Origin: Arthrobacter sp. StoSoilB19 | GTDB taxonomy: Bacteria > Actinomycetota > Actinomycetes > Actinomycetales > Micrococcaceae | Assembly (NCBI RefSeq): GCF_019977275.1 | Contig: NZ_AP024650.1 | Location: 434,001 to 498,000 of the forward strand | DNA length: 64,000 nucleotides | Direction of reading: 5' to 3' | In this document: piece after piece, positions 29,651-37,933 of the stretch | How positions within the stretch are numbered: position 1 is the first letter of the stretch | How the letters are laid out: every line of letters starts with the position of its first letter | Position numbers and translations under genes: made by a program | The notes under the pieces: generated by a model | Database searches by the model: none | Told to the model about the DNA's origin: nothing | What the model saw: only the letters and a program-made list of their open reading frames with translations

Positions 29651-30349
29651 TTATTGCACGTGTTGTGTGCCGACAATGGTGCCCCCGGGGATGCCGGGTA
29701 CTGCGGCAGCAGGGACGGGCACCAGCGCGGGAAGCGGGCGTGGCGGGCGGACCGTACGGATGGCGTCCTCGACCAGTGCCAGCGGACGGCGCCATGCATC
29801 GGAGCCCGGCTCCATGGTGTCGACAACGCCGATCAGCATGGCCAGCAGCCGGAACATGTCCGTCATGGTGATGTCCGTGCGCAGGCTTCCCTGGCCTTGC
29901 CCGCGCACCAAAAGGATGCTGATCGACTCCATGAGGGACCCGGTAATGCCGGTGAGGAGTTCGCGCCGGCCCGCCACAGCGCACAGCAGGTTGGCGTCGT
30001 CGCTTGCCGCAGCCATCAGGGCCTCGAGCACGCGCAGCAGCCCGGCAGCGGCATCGATATCGGCCAGGGCGCCGTCCATGACGGGATCCACGGTAAGCCG
30101 GAGCTGCCGGTTCAGTGCCGCCAGGACCAGTTCTTCCTTGTCCGCGAAGTTGCGGAACAGGGTTGCGGGGCCAACGCCCGCGGTGGATGCGATGGTTTGG
30201 AGCGGTACTTCCGGGCCGAACTCCCGGAAGCACTGGCGCGCCGCCGTGATGATTTTGTCCACGTTCCGCGCTGCGTCTGCGCGGAGGGGCTTACGGGCGA
30301 CTGCGAGGCTCATGCCCAAAAGGGTAGCAACGGAGTCTTCGGCCACCAT
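29651..30349 (-). CDS. TetR-family transcriptional regulator
   Basis: A 232-residue regulator. The N-terminal DNA-binding domain is clear: NVDKIITAARQCFREFG, then VPLQTIASTAGVGPATLFRNFADKEELVLAAL, which is the TetR helix-turn-helix. The C-terminal ligand domain (about 90-205) is of the type often annotated SbtR-like, and a Pro-rich tail ends the protein. I use the ATG at 30349 because a CGGAG box precedes it; the ATG at 30313 is the alternative and gives 220 residues. The divergently transcribed DUF77 gene starts 88 bp away, so it is a possible target. Confidence 0.82.
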   Translation of the reverse strand: MVAEDSVATLLGMSLAVARKPLRADAARNVDKIITAARQCFREFGPEVPLQTIASTAGVGPATLFRNFADKEELVLAALNRQLRLTVDPVMDGALADIDAAAGLLRVLEALMAAASDDANLLCAVAGRRELLTGITGSLMESISILLVRGQGQGSLRTDITMTDMFRLLAMLIGVVDTMEPGSDAWRRPLALVEDAIRTVRPPRPLPALVPVPAAAVPGIPGGTIVGTQHVQ

Positions 30350-30437
30350 GGTTACTCCGGGGTAGGAGCTTATGTGACGGCGCGCTCCCGCGTTTGGGCC
30401 TGCGGCAGTCCGGGGACCGCGTGCGAAACTTGGAGGC

Positions 30438-30761
30438 ATGTTGCTTGCATTTTCTGTTGCTCCGTCAGGCGTTCCCAGCGAAGGTTCCCGGCCAAACGAT
30501 GCGTCCGTGCACGACGCCGTTGCAGCCGCCGTGAAGATCGTCCGGGAATCCGGGCTGCCCAACCAGACCGATTCCATGTTCACCACCATTGAGGGTGAGT
30601 GGGATGAAGTGTTCGACGTCGTAAAGCGCGCCACCGAGGCGGTCGGACGCTACGGCAGCCGCGTCTCACTGGTGATCAAGGCCGACATCAGGCCCGGTTA
30701 CAGCGGCGAGTTGACGGCAAAGGTGGACCGCCTCGAAAACGCCCTGGCCCAGGAGTCCTAA
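30438..30761 (+). CDS. MTH1187/YkoF-type thiamine-binding protein (DUF77)
   Basis: A 107-residue protein of the MTH1187 (DUF77) family: MLLAFSVAPSG at the N terminus, SGLPNQTDSMFTTIEGEWDEV in the middle and the conserved TEAVG...SLVIKADIRPG near residues 68-90. Homologues form ferredoxin-like tetramers that bind thiamine-related molecules, probably to carry or buffer them in the cytoplasm. It is divergent from a TetR-type regulator that may control it. No thiamine genes are nearby. Confidence 0.8.
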   Translation: MLLAFSVAPSGVPSEGSRPNDASVHDAVAAAVKIVRESGLPNQTDSMFTTIEGEWDEVFDVVKRATEAVGRYGSRVSLVIKADIRPGYSGELTAKVDRLENALAQES

Positions 30762-30847
30762 GCCTGTCCTGAGCCTCCGCGCCGGGGCTGGCGTGGGCCC
30801 GGCTAAAGTGTCTGGACCGCCGGAACGCCGCGTGCCAAACTGTGCCC

Positions 30848-31537
30848 ATGTTCGAGCACAAACCCCGGCCGGAATGGATTGCCACCGAGGAGTTCCTGTC
30901 CCGCACCGTGGTGCATCCGGACGAGGCGGTCCAGCAGGCCATCCGCACTGCGGCTGACGCCGGCATGCCGGCCATTGAGGTGGCGCCAAACGCCGGGAAG
31001 CTCCTGAAGCTCCTGGTCCAGTTGTCCGGCGCCCACCGCATCCTGGAGATCGGGACCCTGGCGGGTTACAGCACCATCTGGATGGGCCGCGGCCTTCCCC
31101 ACCACGGCAAGCTCGTCACCTGCGAATACCTGCCGCAGCATGCAGAAGTGGCGTGGGCCAACATCGACGCCGCCGGCCTGGGTGAAAGGGTGGAAATCCG
31201 GCTGGGCCCCGCGCTGGAAACCCTGGCTGCCCTCGAGGAAGAGGACAGGGAGCCGTTCGACTTCATCTTCATCGACGCCGATAAGCAAAACAACAGCCGC
31301 TACCTCGACTGGGCCGTCAAGCTGGGCAGGCCGGGTGCGGTGGTGGTCCTGGACAACACGATCTGGGAAGGGGCCGTCCTGGACCCGGACATGGACCCGG
31401 TGAACGCGCCAGGAATCATCGACGCACTCCGGCTGCTCGGCAACCACCCGCGCCTGGACGCCACTGTCATCCAGACGGTGGGTTCCAAGGGGTGGGACGG
31501 GTTCGCGCTGGCGCGCATCCTCCCGCAAAAACAGTAA
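30848..31537 (+). CDS. Class I SAM-dependent O-methyltransferase (CCoAOMT/COMT type)
   Basis: A 229-residue enzyme of Methyltransf_3. The SAM-binding motif LEIGTLAGYSTIWM is at about 62-75, the acidic CEYLPQHAEVA follows, and the metal-ligand Asp in FDFIFIDADKQNN is at about 139. A second metal-site pair is near LDNTIWEG (about 166). The fold matches the divalent-cation-dependent catechol or caffeoyl-CoA O-methyltransferases. The substrate is unknown. The ATG at 30848 is used; a GTG at 30842 is the alternative. It stands alone between a DUF77 gene and the acyl-CoA dehydrogenase-like cluster. Confidence 0.85.
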   Translation: MFEHKPRPEWIATEEFLSRTVVHPDEAVQQAIRTAADAGMPAIEVAPNAGKLLKLLVQLSGAHRILEIGTLAGYSTIWMGRGLPHHGKLVTCEYLPQHAEVAWANIDAAGLGERVEIRLGPALETLAALEEEDREPFDFIFIDADKQNNSRYLDWAVKLGRPGAVVVLDNTIWEGAVLDPDMDPVNAPGIIDALRLLGNHPRLDATVIQTVGSKGWDGFALARILPQKQ

Positions 31538-31592
31538 GTAAGCTGTGGAGATGCGTCCGGCGCAGTGCCGGGCATCGTAGAGGGAGGGCTTT

Positions 31593-32681
31593 TTGCACGC
31601 GGCACCTGCTCCTGTACTCCTGGACTCCACGCCCGCAGATTTTTCGCCATGGGTTCCGCTGGTCGAATCCGTCGGCGCCGCAACGGGTGACGTCCCTGCC
31701 CTGCTGGCCCTTGCCGTCGAGGCCGGGCGGACGTGGCCGCGGCCCGGTGAGGGGCGGACCGCCGTGTTGTGGGAGCTCCTGGCTTCCGTGGCTGCCACCG
31801 ATGTGGCCGCGGCCCGGGTGCTTGAGCCGCACCTCGACGCCGTCGCCATTCTTGCCCAGGCTGCCCACGCAGCTGAGCCCGGACACCCGCTTCCGGACGG
31901 GAGCAGGGATGCCGCATGGGGCGTCTTCGCCGCAGAGGCGCCGGGTGCCCGGCTCGAAGCGCATTCCGCAGGTGCCGGCACCACCCTCAGCGGGTCCAAG
32001 CCGTGGTGTTCCCTCGCCGCGGCCCTGGACTGCGCGGTGGTCACCGCCCACACGGACGACGGCGGCAGGGCGGCCTTCGCGGTCAATCTTCGCCATCCCG
32101 GCGTGGCATGTGAGGAACCGGAGTGGATCGCGCGCGGGCTCCAGGAAATCCCCAGCGGAACAGTTCACTTCGACCAGGTCCCGGCGAGCCCCCTGGGTGG
32201 TACCGGCTGGTACCACAGCCGGCCTGGCTTCGCCTGGGGCGGGATAGGCGTGGCTGCCTGCTGGCTGGGGGGAGCAGTGGGCGTGGCACGGGACTTCCGC
32301 AACGGCTTGCTGGCAGGGGCCGAAGCGGGGCGGGAGCCCGACCAGGTGGCACTTGCGGCGCTCGGAGAGGTGGACCGCACGCTCTCGGCTGCCCTGCAGT
32401 ATCTTGCCCGGACCGCAGCGGGCATCGATGCTGGCACCCTCGGCTCCGCCGGCAACCACAGCGCGTGGAGCGAAGCGCAGCGGGTCCGCGGAACTGTTGC
32501 GGCCGCCGTCGAACGCGTCCTTTCCCTGGTGGCTTCCAACCGGGGTCCAGGTCCGCTTGCCTTTGACGGGCCGTACGCCAAGAGGATGGCCGACCTGGCA
32601 CTCTACGTCCGGCAGCATCACGGGGCACGGGATGATGCCCAATTGGGCCGGCTTGCGCTCAAGGGGGACTGCCCGTGGTGA
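31593..32681 (+). CDS. Acyl-CoA dehydrogenase-like protein (divergent)
   Basis: A 362-residue protein with the acyl-CoA dehydrogenase fold order: an Ala-rich helical N-terminal domain (to about 120), a beta domain with LSGSKPWCSLAAALDCAVVTA where canonical enzymes have LxGxKxWITNA, then a helical C-terminal domain (about 205-360). The beta-domain Trp/Ser FAD-contact pattern is changed (PWCS for xWIT). No classical catalytic Glu could be assigned, so the substrate or even activity is uncertain. The start is TTG at 31593. The stop overlaps the next gene by 7 bp, marking the first member of a three-gene unit. Confidence 0.75.
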   Translation: MHAAPAPVLLDSTPADFSPWVPLVESVGAATGDVPALLALAVEAGRTWPRPGEGRTAVLWELLASVAATDVAAARVLEPHLDAVAILAQAAHAAEPGHPLPDGSRDAAWGVFAAEAPGARLEAHSAGAGTTLSGSKPWCSLAAALDCAVVTAHTDDGGRAAFAVNLRHPGVACEEPEWIARGLQEIPSGTVHFDQVPASPLGGTGWYHSRPGFAWGGIGVAACWLGGAVGVARDFRNGLLAGAEAGREPDQVALAALGEVDRTLSAALQYLARTAAGIDAGTLGSAGNHSAWSEAQRVRGTVAAAVERVLSLVASNRGPGPLAFDGPYAKRMADLALYVRQHHGARDDAQLGRLALKGDCPW

Positions 32682-34054
32682 CCTTTTCGCACGCTGACCA
32701 GGGAACTGGCGAGGCCGCCTGGGCCGTGAGCGGCCTGGACGCAGCACCCGAGCTGCCGCTTGACCCCGCCGAACTGGCCGGCATGCGCTTCGTGGTCCTG
32801 GCGGCGCATCCGGATGACGAGACACTGGGGGCCGGTGGGCTGATGGCGTCCCTGGCGGCACTGGGAGCCGAGGTGGAAGTCCTGCTGTGCACGGCAGGGG
32901 AGGGGTCACACCCGGATTCGCCCACCACCTCCCCGGAACAGCTGGCCCACACCCGGCTGGCTGAATTCTCAGCGGCCCTGGCCGCACTGGGCCTGGCGGA
33001 CCGCTGGGCATTCCTCGGGCTGCCGGACCGCGGACTTGGAGAGCATGCCGGAACCATGGCCAAGGCTGTCCGGGAGGCCGCCCGCCGGCTTCCCGGTGAT
33101 CCCGACCGGCTGGCCCTCGTGGCACCGTACCGGGCCGACGGGCATGGTGACCACGATGCGCTCGGTGCGGCGGCGGCAGAAGTTGCGCGGCAGGACGGCC
33201 ACGCGCTGCTGGAATACCCCATCTGGTTTTGGCACTGGGCCGCACCCCAGGTGCCGGAATGGCGGTCATGGCTGCGATTCCACCTGGATGAACCGGCCCG
33301 GGCGGCTAAAAGGCGGGCCATGGCGGAGCACGCAACACAGGTGCAGCCCCTGTCTCCGCTTCCCGGCGACGAAACACTCCTCAGCGGGCAATTCCTGGCG
33401 CACTTCTCACGCCCCTTTGAGGTCTTCGCCTGGACGCCGGCGCCCACTGCATCCGCGCAGGCGCATTCTAGCGATGACGCGGAACTGGTCTTCGACGGCG
33501 TGCATGGTGGCTCCACGGATCCCTGGAACTACACCGGGAGCTGGTACGAGCGGCGCAAGCGGGCGCTCACCCTTGCTGCCCTCCCGGAGGAATCCTATGA
33601 AAGCGGCCTGGAAGTGGGCTGCTCCATCGGGACGTTGACAGCCGGGTTGGCTGCCCGGTGCCGCAAGATGTTGGCGGTGGATGCCAGTGGAACCGCGGTC
33701 CACCGGGCCAGGCAGCACCTTGCAGGCTGCCCCGGGGTCCGGGTTGAACACTGCGTCGTTCCCGGGGCATGGCCCGGCGGAACTTTTGACCTTGTGGTGG
33801 TTTCGGAGGTTGGTTACTACCTGTCCGCGGGTGAGCTGGGCCAACTGTGGGACCGGATCGAAGCGTCCCTGAACCCGGGCGGAACCCTGCTCCTGTGCCA
33901 CTGGCGGCATCCCATTGCAGGCTGGGAACTCGACGGCGACACCGTCCACGCGATGGCCCGGCAGCGTCTGGGCTGGCGGACCGCAGGACTGTACCAGGAA
34001 CGGGACTTCGTATTGGAACTCATGGTGGCCCCCGGCCACAAAGCGTCGGCATGA
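32675..34054 (+). CDS. PIG-L deacetylase fused to a NodS-like SAM methyltransferase
   Basis: A 459-residue two-domain protein. The N-terminal half (about 36-235) is a PIG-L/LmbE zinc deacetylase: the metal motif AHPDDETLGAGG (about 44-55) is intact and the second His pair is in DGHGDHDALG (about 154-163). The C-terminal half (about 270-455) is a class I methyltransferase with motif I LEVGCSIGTLTAGLA (about 312) and FDLVVVSEVGYYL (about 373), the pattern seen in NodS-type N-methyltransferases. Fusion suggests consecutive N-deacetylation and methylation of one amino-sugar substrate. It overlaps both neighbours (7 bp and 4 bp). Confidence 0.86.
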   Translation: MVTFSHADQGTGEAAWAVSGLDAAPELPLDPAELAGMRFVVLAAHPDDETLGAGGLMASLAALGAEVEVLLCTAGEGSHPDSPTTSPEQLAHTRLAEFSAALAALGLADRWAFLGLPDRGLGEHAGTMAKAVREAARRLPGDPDRLALVAPYRADGHGDHDALGAAAAEVARQDGHALLEYPIWFWHWAAPQVPEWRSWLRFHLDEPARAAKRRAMAEHATQVQPLSPLPGDETLLSGQFLAHFSRPFEVFAWTPAPTASAQAHSSDDAELVFDGVHGGSTDPWNYTGSWYERRKRALTLAALPEESYESGLEVGCSIGTLTAGLAARCRKMLAVDASGTAVHRARQHLAGCPGVRVEHCVVPGAWPGGTFDLVVVSEVGYYLSAGELGQLWDRIEASLNPGGTLLLCHWRHPIAGWELDGDTVHAMARQRLGWRTAGLYQERDFVLELMVAPGHKASA

Positions 34055-34827
34055 CGGTCACGGCTTCAGGGGGAAGCGGCGCTGCCAACAGCATCCGGCA
34101 AGTTGCGGTGGTGATTCCCGCGCACAACGAGGAGCAGCACCTTAAGCGTGCGCTGACCGCAGCCCGTGCCGCGGCAGACCGGGCCGAGTCGGAACTTACC
34201 GGCGTACGCGTGCAGGTGGTGGTTGTCCTGGACAGCTGCACGGATGGCTCCGCTGCGGTGGCGGCGGTCTTTGCTGCTGAGGACCCGCGGTACATGGTCC
34301 TGCCGGTGGACTTCCGGAGCGTGGGCAAGAGCAGGCAGGCAGGGGCCGAAGCCGCGCTGGAGAACGCAACCAGGCGTTCTCCTGCGGGTGGATCCACGGC
34401 AGGTTCTTCGCTGCGGCACGTTTGGCTGGCCAACACGGATGCCGATTCCTGCGTTCCGGAAAACTGGCTGGTGCGCCAACTGGAATTGGCCGCCGGGGGT
34501 GCCGACGTCGTCCTTGGATCTGTGGAGCCTGATGGCCACGGCATGCCCCACCACCTCGCTGCCCGATGGCATGCCCGGCATGTTCCAACGGAGAACCACC
34601 CCCACGTGTACGGTGCCAACCTTGGGGTGCGTGCCTCGTCCTACCTTGCGGCAGGCGGGTTTCCCGGGGTTGATTTCGATGAGGACCGGGCTCTGGTGGA
34701 CCGGCTTCGCGGCAGCGGGGCGAGCATGGTTGCCACGGACACAACCCGGGTTCTCACCTCCGGAAGGACTGTGGGGCGGGCGCCGCGGGGGTTTGCCGCC
34801 TACCTCCTGGCGCTGGCCCAGCCATAG
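34051..34827 (+). CDS. Glycosyltransferase family 2
   Basis: A 258-residue GT-A enzyme. VAVVIPAHNEEQHL (about 18-31) and VVVLDSCTDGS (about 57-67) form the nucleotide-binding start of GT2. ANTDADSCVP (about 130-139) holds the DxD-type metal motif, and FDEDRALVDRL (about 208-218) the acid motif (ED). There is no membrane helix, so it is a soluble cytoplasmic transferase. The ATG at 34051 overlaps the deacetylase-methyltransferase stop by 4 bp. The acceptor is unknown; the partner genes suggest a sugar that is deacetylated, methylated and perhaps acyl-linked. Confidence 0.85.
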   Translation: MTVTASGGSGAANSIRQVAVVIPAHNEEQHLKRALTAARAAADRAESELTGVRVQVVVVLDSCTDGSAAVAAVFAAEDPRYMVLPVDFRSVGKSRQAGAEAALENATRRSPAGGSTAGSSLRHVWLANTDADSCVPENWLVRQLELAAGGADVVLGSVEPDGHGMPHHLAARWHARHVPTENHPHVYGANLGVRASSYLAAGGFPGVDFDEDRALVDRLRGSGASMVATDTTRVLTSGRTVGRAPRGFAAYLLALAQP

Positions 34828-34863
34828 CCGGGACCCTCAACGGCGGGGCAGCATGGGATGCAG

Positions 34864-34895
34864 AAAGGGCTGCTGCCTTCCGGCAACAGCCCTTT
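34864..34895. terminator. Bidirectional hairpin terminator
   Basis: A 14-bp stem with one mismatch, AAAGGGCTGCTGCC/GGCAACAGCCCTTT (34864-34877 with 34882-34895, 4-nt loop), lies between the plus-strand GT2 stop and the convergent minus-strand gene. A and T runs flank the two sides, fitting intrinsic termination both ways. Confidence 0.8.
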
Positions 34896-34926
34896 ACGGT
34901 GCGGACGCAGGTTCCGCGTGCAGGCC

Positions 34927-35184
34927 TTATACCAAGTCCGGAGCGCTGGCTACGATGTAGTCCGCCGCGGCGGGTCCGGTCATGGAAAGGTTGTTGCTGT
35001 CCGGGTTGATCCCGGCATCGTGCATGGCTTCCCAAAGCGCAGCCGGCGGCTGCAGTTCAGCTTTGTGCAGGAGGCACCAGCTGGTGTAGAGGCCGTACAG
35101 CTCGTCGCGTCCCAGGCCCAGGCCTGGCTCCCTGTCCGCGACAACTGCTTCGGAAAGAAACTGTTCAAAATGGGTAGCAGGCAT
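34927..35184 (-). CDS. Small conserved hypothetical protein
   Basis: An 85-residue soluble acidic protein: MPATHFEQFLSEAVVADREPG, LYGLYTSWCLLHKAELQPPAALWEAM and a C-terminal SNNLSMTGPAAADYIVASAPDL. The predicted fold is helical. The middle segment resembles a short primase/helicase C-terminal type helix bundle only loosely, so I leave the function open. It converges with the glycosyltransferase gene through a good terminator. Confidence 0.6.
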   Translation of the reverse strand: MPATHFEQFLSEAVVADREPGLGLGRDELYGLYTSWCLLHKAELQPPAALWEAMHDAGINPDSNNLSMTGPAAADYIVASAPDLV

Positions 35185-35508
35185 GTCCGCTCATAAGGGT
35201 TGACCGTGGTGCCGCCGTCTGCTTCAGCGGACCTGCCGGTCTCCAAAGGATCCCGGCGAGGTATTCAAGAAAGTATTGCAGTTCACTGCGCTTTGTCCAG
35301 TCAGGGCCTGACCGCCGGGGGGAGGCTGAGGGGGCCGACGGCGACTGGGGGGACTGGCCTCGGTCTCAGAAGAGGCCATCTCACCGCCGACCCCGCATTG
35401 CCCCGGGCCGCATGCCACCCGGGAAACCTCAACAGGACCTCCAAGATGAATTTTCCTCCATCTTGAAGGTCCTGCCTAGTCCCTCTTCCGGTAGCCGGAG
35501 CGCGCCCG
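35185..35508. other. 324-bp non-coding region
   Basis: No supported gene. The 35185-35410 part should hold the promoter of the minus-strand small gene. The right part (35433-35474) is a clear hairpin terminating the BrkB-type gene. No other repeat or RNA motif was recognised. Confidence 0.5.
35433..35474 (-). terminator. Hairpin terminator after the YihY/BrkB gene
   Basis: A 15-bp stem with one mismatch (35433-35447 with 35460-35474; 12-nt loop) lies 35 bp downstream of the minus-strand stop at 35509. Confidence 0.7.
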
Positions 35509-36738
35509 CTACGCCTTCCCGCTTGGCCGGCCGCCGTCGTCGGACTCCCCGTTGCCAGCGCGGTGCTGTACCTTCTCGCGGACCCTGTCGCGGTGCCGCT
35601 CACCGTGGTGGCCGCCGTCCTGGCCATTGCCGGCAGGCTGCCCGTCCTGGCTGTCGGCGGAGCCGTTACCGCCGTTCTCCGAGGAGTACTTCTCCCGGAG
35701 TTCGCGGCCGTGCTTGATGTCTTCCTCGATCTGCTGCTGCATCTTTTCGCTCTTTTTGGTATCCCGCGGGGGCAACTGGATGGTCTCCTCCGCCTTGATG
35801 CCGGCCTGGAGCTGGCGCCCCCGCTCGACTTCGGCGTCGAACTCAGCACCGAAGAGCAGGGACATGTTCAGGATCCAGAGCCAGAGCAGCATGATGATCA
35901 CGCTGCCCAAGGCGCCGTAGGTCTTGTTGTAGTTGCCGAAGTTACCCACGTAGAAGCCGAAGCCCAGGGAGGCGATCAGGAACACGACCAGCGCGATTCC
36001 GGAGCCCATGCTCATCCAGCGGAACTTGGGCTGCTTGACGTTGGGCGTGGCGTAGTAGAGGACAGCAATGATGGCGATGATCAGGACGATCATGACGGGC
36101 CACTTGGCGATGTTCCAGACCATGAGGAACGGGCCGCTGAGGCCGATGAGCCCGCCCACGGCCTCGGAGACCGGCCCGCTGAGGACCAGCATGCCGGCCA
36201 ACAGTGCCACGATGACCACGGCCAGGAGGGTGACGGCCAGCATGGTGCCGCGGAGCTTCACGAAGGCGCGCCCTTCATCCACCTCGTAAACCCGGTTCAT
36301 CGCCCGCCCAAAGGCCCCAACATAGCCGGATGCCGACCACAGGGCGGTGGCAAGGCCGATCACCAGGGTGAGCCCGGCCGCCGGGGCACTCGTCAGTTCC
36401 GAGACGGGACCGCTGATCGTATTGACGGTCTCGGCAGGAGCGAAGCCGCGCACGATTTCCAGCAAGGCATTAGTGGTCTTCTGGGGATCGCCAAAGAGGC
36501 CAAGAAGTGAGACCAGTGCCAGCAGGGCGGGGAACAGCGACAGGACCGCGTAGTAGGTCAGGGCTGCTGCCAGGTCGGGGCACTGGTCCTTGCTGAACTC
36601 CCGGAGGGTCTTCCTGGTGATGTATTTCCAGGACGGTTTGTCCAGGTCCCTTGGGCTGGTGGGTTTCCTTGCGTCGTTTGGATCCGGAGCCTGGCCCGCC
36701 TTGGCGGTACTGGTCTCGGAATCGTCGTGAGTGGCCAT
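35509..36738 (-). CDS. YihY/BrkB-family inner-membrane protein
   Basis: A 409-residue protein. A hydrophilic N terminus (about 1-45) is followed by the family signature CPDLAAALTYYAVLSLFPALLALVSLLGLF and about six helices, with SGYVGAFGRAMNRVYEVDE and KRGTMLAVTL-like elements typical of the UPF0761/BrkB family. The C-terminal ~70 residues are highly charged, Gln/Lys/Gly-rich and likely disordered. The family was once called ribonuclease BN by mistake and its role is unsettled. I chose the ATG at 36738, with an AGAGGA box, over an ATG at 36753. Confidence 0.88.
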   Translation of the reverse strand: MATHDDSETSTAKAGQAPDPNDARKPTSPRDLDKPSWKYITRKTLREFSKDQCPDLAAALTYYAVLSLFPALLALVSLLGLFGDPQKTTNALLEIVRGFAPAETVNTISGPVSELTSAPAAGLTLVIGLATALWSASGYVGAFGRAMNRVYEVDEGRAFVKLRGTMLAVTLLAVVIVALLAGMLVLSGPVSEAVGGLIGLSGPFLMVWNIAKWPVMIVLIIAIIAVLYYATPNVKQPKFRWMSMGSGIALVVFLIASLGFGFYVGNFGNYNKTYGALGSVIIMLLWLWILNMSLLFGAEFDAEVERGRQLQAGIKAEETIQLPPRDTKKSEKMQQQIEEDIKHGRELREKYSSENGGNGSADSQDGQPAGNGQDGGHHGERHRDRVREKVQHRAGNGESDDGGRPSGKA

Positions 36739-36842
36739 GGGGTGTCCTCTCAATCAGGGGCGAAACGAACAGGCCGGCCCGCGGAGTGGCGGTGCCGGCC
36801 TGCCGAACGAAACTATTGCCTTACGGTGCGGTGCTGGACTGA

Positions 36843-37505
36843 TCAGGTGTTTTGGACGTGGTCTTTGGCGTCGGTGGCGCGGTCTTTGACGTCGGTGGCG
36901 GCTTGTTGGCCTTCGAGTTTGACGTTTTGGGCGGCGTCGGTGGCGGTGGCCTTGACGTTTTCCATGGCTTCCTGGGCTGGTTCCTTGAGGTCCTGGGCCA
37001 TGGTTTTGGCGGCGTCGGTGACCTGGGTTGCCAGGGGCTGGGCTGCGGTTTTGAGCTGGTCCGCGGCTTCGCGTTCCTTCTGGCTTGCCGGGATCAGCGA
37101 GGAGACCAGGAGTCCGGCGCCGAAGGCGATCAGGCCGGCGGCGAGCGGGTTGCCGGCGGTTTTGGCTTTGACCTGGTCCGGGGCGGCGGAGACGGCGTGG
37201 CCGGCGTCGCTGAGTTTTGCCGAGACGGTGTCGCCTGCCTGGTGGAGGCTGTCGCCGGCGGTGTGCATGGCGTTGGTGGTGTGCCCGGCGCCGGTGGCGG
37301 TGGTGTCGTGGACCTTGGTGGTGGCGTTGTCTGCGGCGCCCATGATTTTCTCCTTGACGCCGGTGACGGCGTCTTTGACCTTGTCGGTTTGGCGGTGGAC
37401 GATGTTGGACGGGGTGACCTTGTCTGCCACGGCGTCCACGTTGGTGCCCAGGCGTGCCCGGGTGGCTTCTATGTCTGCGCGGATGACGTCAGGGTTTTCG
37501 CTCAT
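36843..37505 (-). CDS. DUF3618-domain protein with LEA-like repeats
   Basis: A 220-residue protein. The N terminus MSENPDVIRADIEATRARLG is the DUF3618 signature. A single short hydrophobic helix (about 122-142, NPLAAGLIAFGAGLLVSSLI) follows. Both flanks consist of Ala/Lys/Asp/Thr-rich amphipathic 11-mer-like repeats (e.g. AVTGVKEKIMGAADNATTKV and ATDAAQNVKLEGQQAATDVK), resembling group 3 LEA or apolipophorin-type helices. This suggests a membrane-anchored stress or surface protein. It overlaps the holin-X gene by 4 bp and is the third gene of that operon. Confidence 0.82.
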   Translation of the reverse strand: MSENPDVIRADIEATRARLGTNVDAVADKVTPSNIVHRQTDKVKDAVTGVKEKIMGAADNATTKVHDTTATGAGHTTNAMHTAGDSLHQAGDTVSAKLSDAGHAVSAAPDQVKAKTAGNPLAAGLIAFGAGLLVSSLIPASQKEREAADQLKTAAQPLATQVTDAAKTMAQDLKEPAQEAMENVKATATDAAQNVKLEGQQAATDVKDRATDAKDHVQNT

Positions 37506-37933
37506 CGGTTTACCTCACCTGGTTTTAGGGTTGGGGGAATTTCTGAGAGGGTTTCCCCGGTTTGGGGCAGGCCTTTGATCTGCTTGAGTTCCTTGCGGCC
37601 GGTGGAGGCCAGGACGGCGGCGATGATGGCCCAGATGACGGCGACGATCAGTGCGGACCAGCCCAGGGGCATGATGGCGCCCAGGGCCCACATCAGGGCC
37701 AGGGAGAGGAAGAGCAGGACGAAGTGTCCGCCGATGCCGGCGCCGGCGAGCATGCCGGCGCCTTTCCCTGCGCGGGAGGTGGATTGTTTGAGTTCGGCTT
37801 TGGCCAGTTCCACTTCCTGGCGCATCAGGGTGGACAGGTCCCGGGTTACGTCGCCCAGCAGCTCGCCCAGGGACGCGTTGTCCGCTTTCACATGCGCCGC
37901 ACTCGGCGGCATTTCCGGAATCTGGCTACTCAT
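37502..37933 (-). CDS. Actinobacterial putative holin-X family (DUF1469-like) membrane protein
   Basis: A 143-residue protein. An amphipathic N-terminal part (LGELLGDVTRDLSTLMRQEVELAKAEL, about 22-48) precedes two hydrophobic helices (about 68-88 and 92-112) and a charged tail. This is the phage-holin-family/DUF1469 pattern widespread in actinobacterial chromosomes. It is not evidence of a prophage: no lysin or phage gene is near. It sits in an operon with a DUF3618 protein (4-bp overlap) and a hydrophilic membrane-anchored protein (1-bp TAATG overlap). Confidence 0.82.
   Translation of the reverse strand: MSSQIPEMPPSAAHVKADNASLGELLGDVTRDLSTLMRQEVELAKAELKQSTSRAGKGAGMLAGAGIGGHFVLLFLSLALMWALGAIMPLGWSALIVAVIWAIIAAVLASTGRKELKQIKGLPQTGETLSEIPPTLKPGEVNR

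Noticed and set aside
37502..37933. Prophage suspicion from the holin-like gene
   Set aside because: No lysin, tail, portal or integrase gene nearby. The holin-X family is common in actinobacterial chromosomes next to DUF3618 genes.
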